Assembly (NCBI GenBank): GCA_002011395.1
Contig: MTNG01000151.1
Span: 1-15,767, forward strand
DNA: 15,767 nucleotides
From: Candidatus Aciduliprofundum sp. JdFR-45
GTDB taxonomy: Archaea > Thermoplasmatota > Thermoplasmata > Thermoplasmatales > JdFR-45
Direction: 5' to 3'
Position 1 is the first letter of the stretch. Each line of letters begins with the position of its first letter. The notes under the pieces are model-generated. The model was not told the origin of the DNA. It saw only the letters and a list, made by a program, of their open reading frames with translations, and did not search any database. The translations under genes were made by a program, and so were the position numbers. Positions 14,265-15,767 of the stretch are shown in pieces.

Positions 14265-15740
14265 ATGTGGTCGGGACCCATTAGAAGGATTGACAATTTC
14301 AGGTGGAAGATTCCCGAGGATTACGTATCCGAGGCGATGAGGAGGGCAGGCGTGAGGATGCGCGTACCCGGAATCATATACGCGACGGAGAAGATGAAGC
14401 AGCAGATAGTGAGGGACAACGCCCCCGAGCAGGTGGCCAACGTGGCCACGCTTCCGGGCATAGTCCGCGTTTCAATGGCGATGCCGGACATCCACTGGGG
14501 GTACGGGTTCCCGATAGGCGGCGTTGCCGCCTTCGACGAGGAGGAGGGCGTGGTCTCCCCGGGCGGCGTCGGCTACGACATAAACTGCGGCGTTCGCCTT
14601 CTCAGGACGGATCTGACCGTGGAGGACATGCGTCCGAAGATACGGGAGGTCGTGGACACGCTCTTCGCCAACATACCCTCGGGCGTCGGAGCGAAGGGCC
14701 GGCTGCGCCTCACGGTGGGCGAGCTGAACGAGGTCCTTGACAGGGGGGCGAGATGGGCCGTTGAGCACGGATACGGCTGGCACGATGACCTGGATAGGAT
14801 AGAGGAAGGGGGCGGTATGAAGTCCGCCGACTCCTCAAAGGTGTCGCACAAGGCAAAGTCCCGCGGCCTTCCTCAACTCGGCACCCTCGGCGCGGGTAAT
14901 CACTTCTTGGAGGTGCAGGTGGTTGAGAAGGTCTACATCCCTGAGATAGCGAAGAAATTCGGCATAACGGGAGAGGGGCAGATAACCGTTATGATACACA
15001 CGGGGTCGCGCGGACTCGGACACCAGGTGGCAACGGACTACATACGCGTCATGGAGGAGGCGCTGAGGAAGTACGGCATAAAGGTTCCGGACATGCAGCT
15101 CGCGTGCGCCCCCGCCAGGAGCAGGGAGGTGGAGGATTATTTCGGAGCGATGTGCGCCGCTGCCAACTACGCGTTTACCAACAGACAGCTCATAACGCAC
15201 TGGGTGAGAGAGAGCTTCAGAAAGGTCTTTGAGACCGACCCCGAAGACCTCGGCATGGAGGTTGTTTACGACGTTGCCCACAACATCGCCAAGTACGAGG
15301 AGCACGTGGTGGATGGGAAGAGAAGGATGCTTTACGTCCACCGGAAAGGGGCAACGCGCGCCTTCCCCGCGGGCAGGCCGGAGTTGAGCGGGGTTTACAG
15401 GGACGTGGGGCAGCCGGTCCTGATACCCGGTGATATGGGCACTGCCTCCTACGTGCTGGTCGGGACCGAGAGGGCGCTTCACGAGACCTTTGGCTCCACC
15501 TGCCACGGGGCCGGCCGTGTTCTCTCCCGGGCAGCGGCCAAGAGGCGTTTCTGGGGCAGGGACGTGCAGAAGAAACTCATGAGCGAGGGCATATACCTTC
15601 GCGCAGCGGACATGCGCGTGGTGGCGGAGGAGGCGCCCGACGCGTACAAGGATGTCGGAGATGTGGTTGAAGCGGTGGAGGGGGCGGGAATATCGCGCAT
15701 AGTGGCGAAGCTGAGGCCCATCGGCGTGGTGAAGGGCTGA
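14265..15740 (+). CDS. rtcB: RNA-splicing ligase RtcB (tRNA ligase)
   Basis: This 491-residue GTP- and Mn2+-dependent ligase joins 2',3'-cyclic-phosphate (3'-phosphate) ends to 5'-OH ends. It seals tRNA exons after intron removal and repairs broken RNA. Metal ligands and active-site residues are present: Asp105 and Cys108 in GVGYDINCGV, Asn212-His213 in GAGNHFLEV, His245 in HTGSRGLGH, His339 in DVAHNIAKYEEH and the guanylylated His414 in STCHGAGR. They are offset by about ten residues from the well-studied Pyrococcus enzyme. RKGATRAFPAGRPEL (360-374) is the usual nucleotide-binding loop. No intein interrupts it, although archaeal rtcB genes often carry one. Archease, its common partner, is not seen in the window. 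Confidence 0.97.
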   Translation: MWSGPIRRIDNFRWKIPEDYVSEAMRRAGVRMRVPGIIYATEKMKQQIVRDNAPEQVANVATLPGIVRVSMAMPDIHWGYGFPIGGVAAFDEEEGVVSPGGVGYDINCGVRLLRTDLTVEDMRPKIREVVDTLFANIPSGVGAKGRLRLTVGELNEVLDRGARWAVEHGYGWHDDLDRIEEGGGMKSADSSKVSHKAKSRGLPQLGTLGAGNHFLEVQVVEKVYIPEIAKKFGITGEGQITVMIHTGSRGLGHQVATDYIRVMEEALRKYGIKVPDMQLACAPARSREVEDYFGAMCAAANYAFTNRQLITHWVRESFRKVFETDPEDLGMEVVYDVAHNIAKYEEHVVDGKRRMLYVHRKGATRAFPAGRPELSGVYRDVGQPVLIPGDMGTASYVLVGTERALHETFGSTCHGAGRVLSRAAAKRRFWGRDVQKKLMSEGIYLRAADMRVVAEEAPDAYKDVGDVVEAVEGAGISRIVAKLRPIGVVKG

Positions 15741-15742
15741 GG

Positions 15743-15767
15743 GTGGCTGTGGTAGGTGGCTTTGATG
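15743..15767 (+). CDS. Possible 5' end of a further gene, cut by the window edge
   Basis: Two bases after the rtcB stop, a GTG opens a frame reading V-A-V-V-G-G-F-D up to the edge. A hydrophobic strand followed by GGFD resembles the N-terminus of small nucleotidyltransferases (GGFDxxHxGH type), but eight residues cannot establish this. Alternatively, an ATG at 15765 behind GGTGG (15755-15759) could be the start. Confidence 0.25.

Noticed and set aside
14265..15740. Intein in rtcB
   Set aside because: The length is normal and the active-site motifs are uninterrupted, so no intein is present.

Overview
The window reads as a GC-rich euryarchaeal chromosome segment. Support comes from archaeal-type TATA boxes placed about 25-30 bases before many starts, heavy use of AGG/AGA and ATA codons, an archaeal cofactor-independent phosphoglycerate mutase, a fused Kae1-Bud32 protein, archaeal RtcB and the preQ0 genes queD/queC. 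A Thermoplasmata-related lineage is my best guess, but that is inference; I cannot place it by sequence alone. I saw no tRNA, rRNA, CRISPR array, transposase or phage gene.

Layout, left to right. Bases 1-149 hold a C-run/G-run hairpin and the promoter of an XRE-type regulator (150-824, +). Its end overlaps the end of histidine ammonia-lyase hutH (811-2310, -). hutH diverges from apgM (2381-3601, +) across a 70-base shared promoter. apgM overlaps tail-to-tail with a HAM1/RdgB nucleotide-cleansing pyrophosphatase (3561-4160, -), which is translationally coupled to the KEOPS fusion kae1-bud32 (4157-5740, -). Upstream on the same strand lie two tandem, divergent paralogous membrane proteins (5783-6358 and 6358-6927, -). 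They are AT-richer than their surroundings but end in an almost identical 20-residue tail rich in Trp and Tyr. After an intergenic gap come two adjacent aldehyde dehydrogenases of different families on the + strand: ALDH7/antiquitin type (7193-8731) and ALDH4/P5C-dehydrogenase type (8733-10358). A 789-residue secreted-domain plus polytopic membrane protein of unknown function follows (10422-12791). Then come queD (12863-13336), queC (13333-14043) and an overlooked 44-residue zinc-finger gene (14040-14174). The tRNA ligase rtcB (14265-15740) closes the window, and a new gene may begin at 15743.

How the genes work together. Several serve tRNA: Kae1-Bud32 (t6A37), QueD/QueC (preQ0 for archaeosine) and RtcB (splicing ligation). 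HutH and the two ALDHs suggest amino-acid catabolism feeding glutamate or aminoadipate, with ApgM in central carbon flow. The two membrane-protein loci are the least explained parts of the window. The 3-TM tandem pair with the invariant tail, the coupled zinc-finger microprotein and the 789-residue sequon-rich membrane protein are the best candidates for something undescribed.
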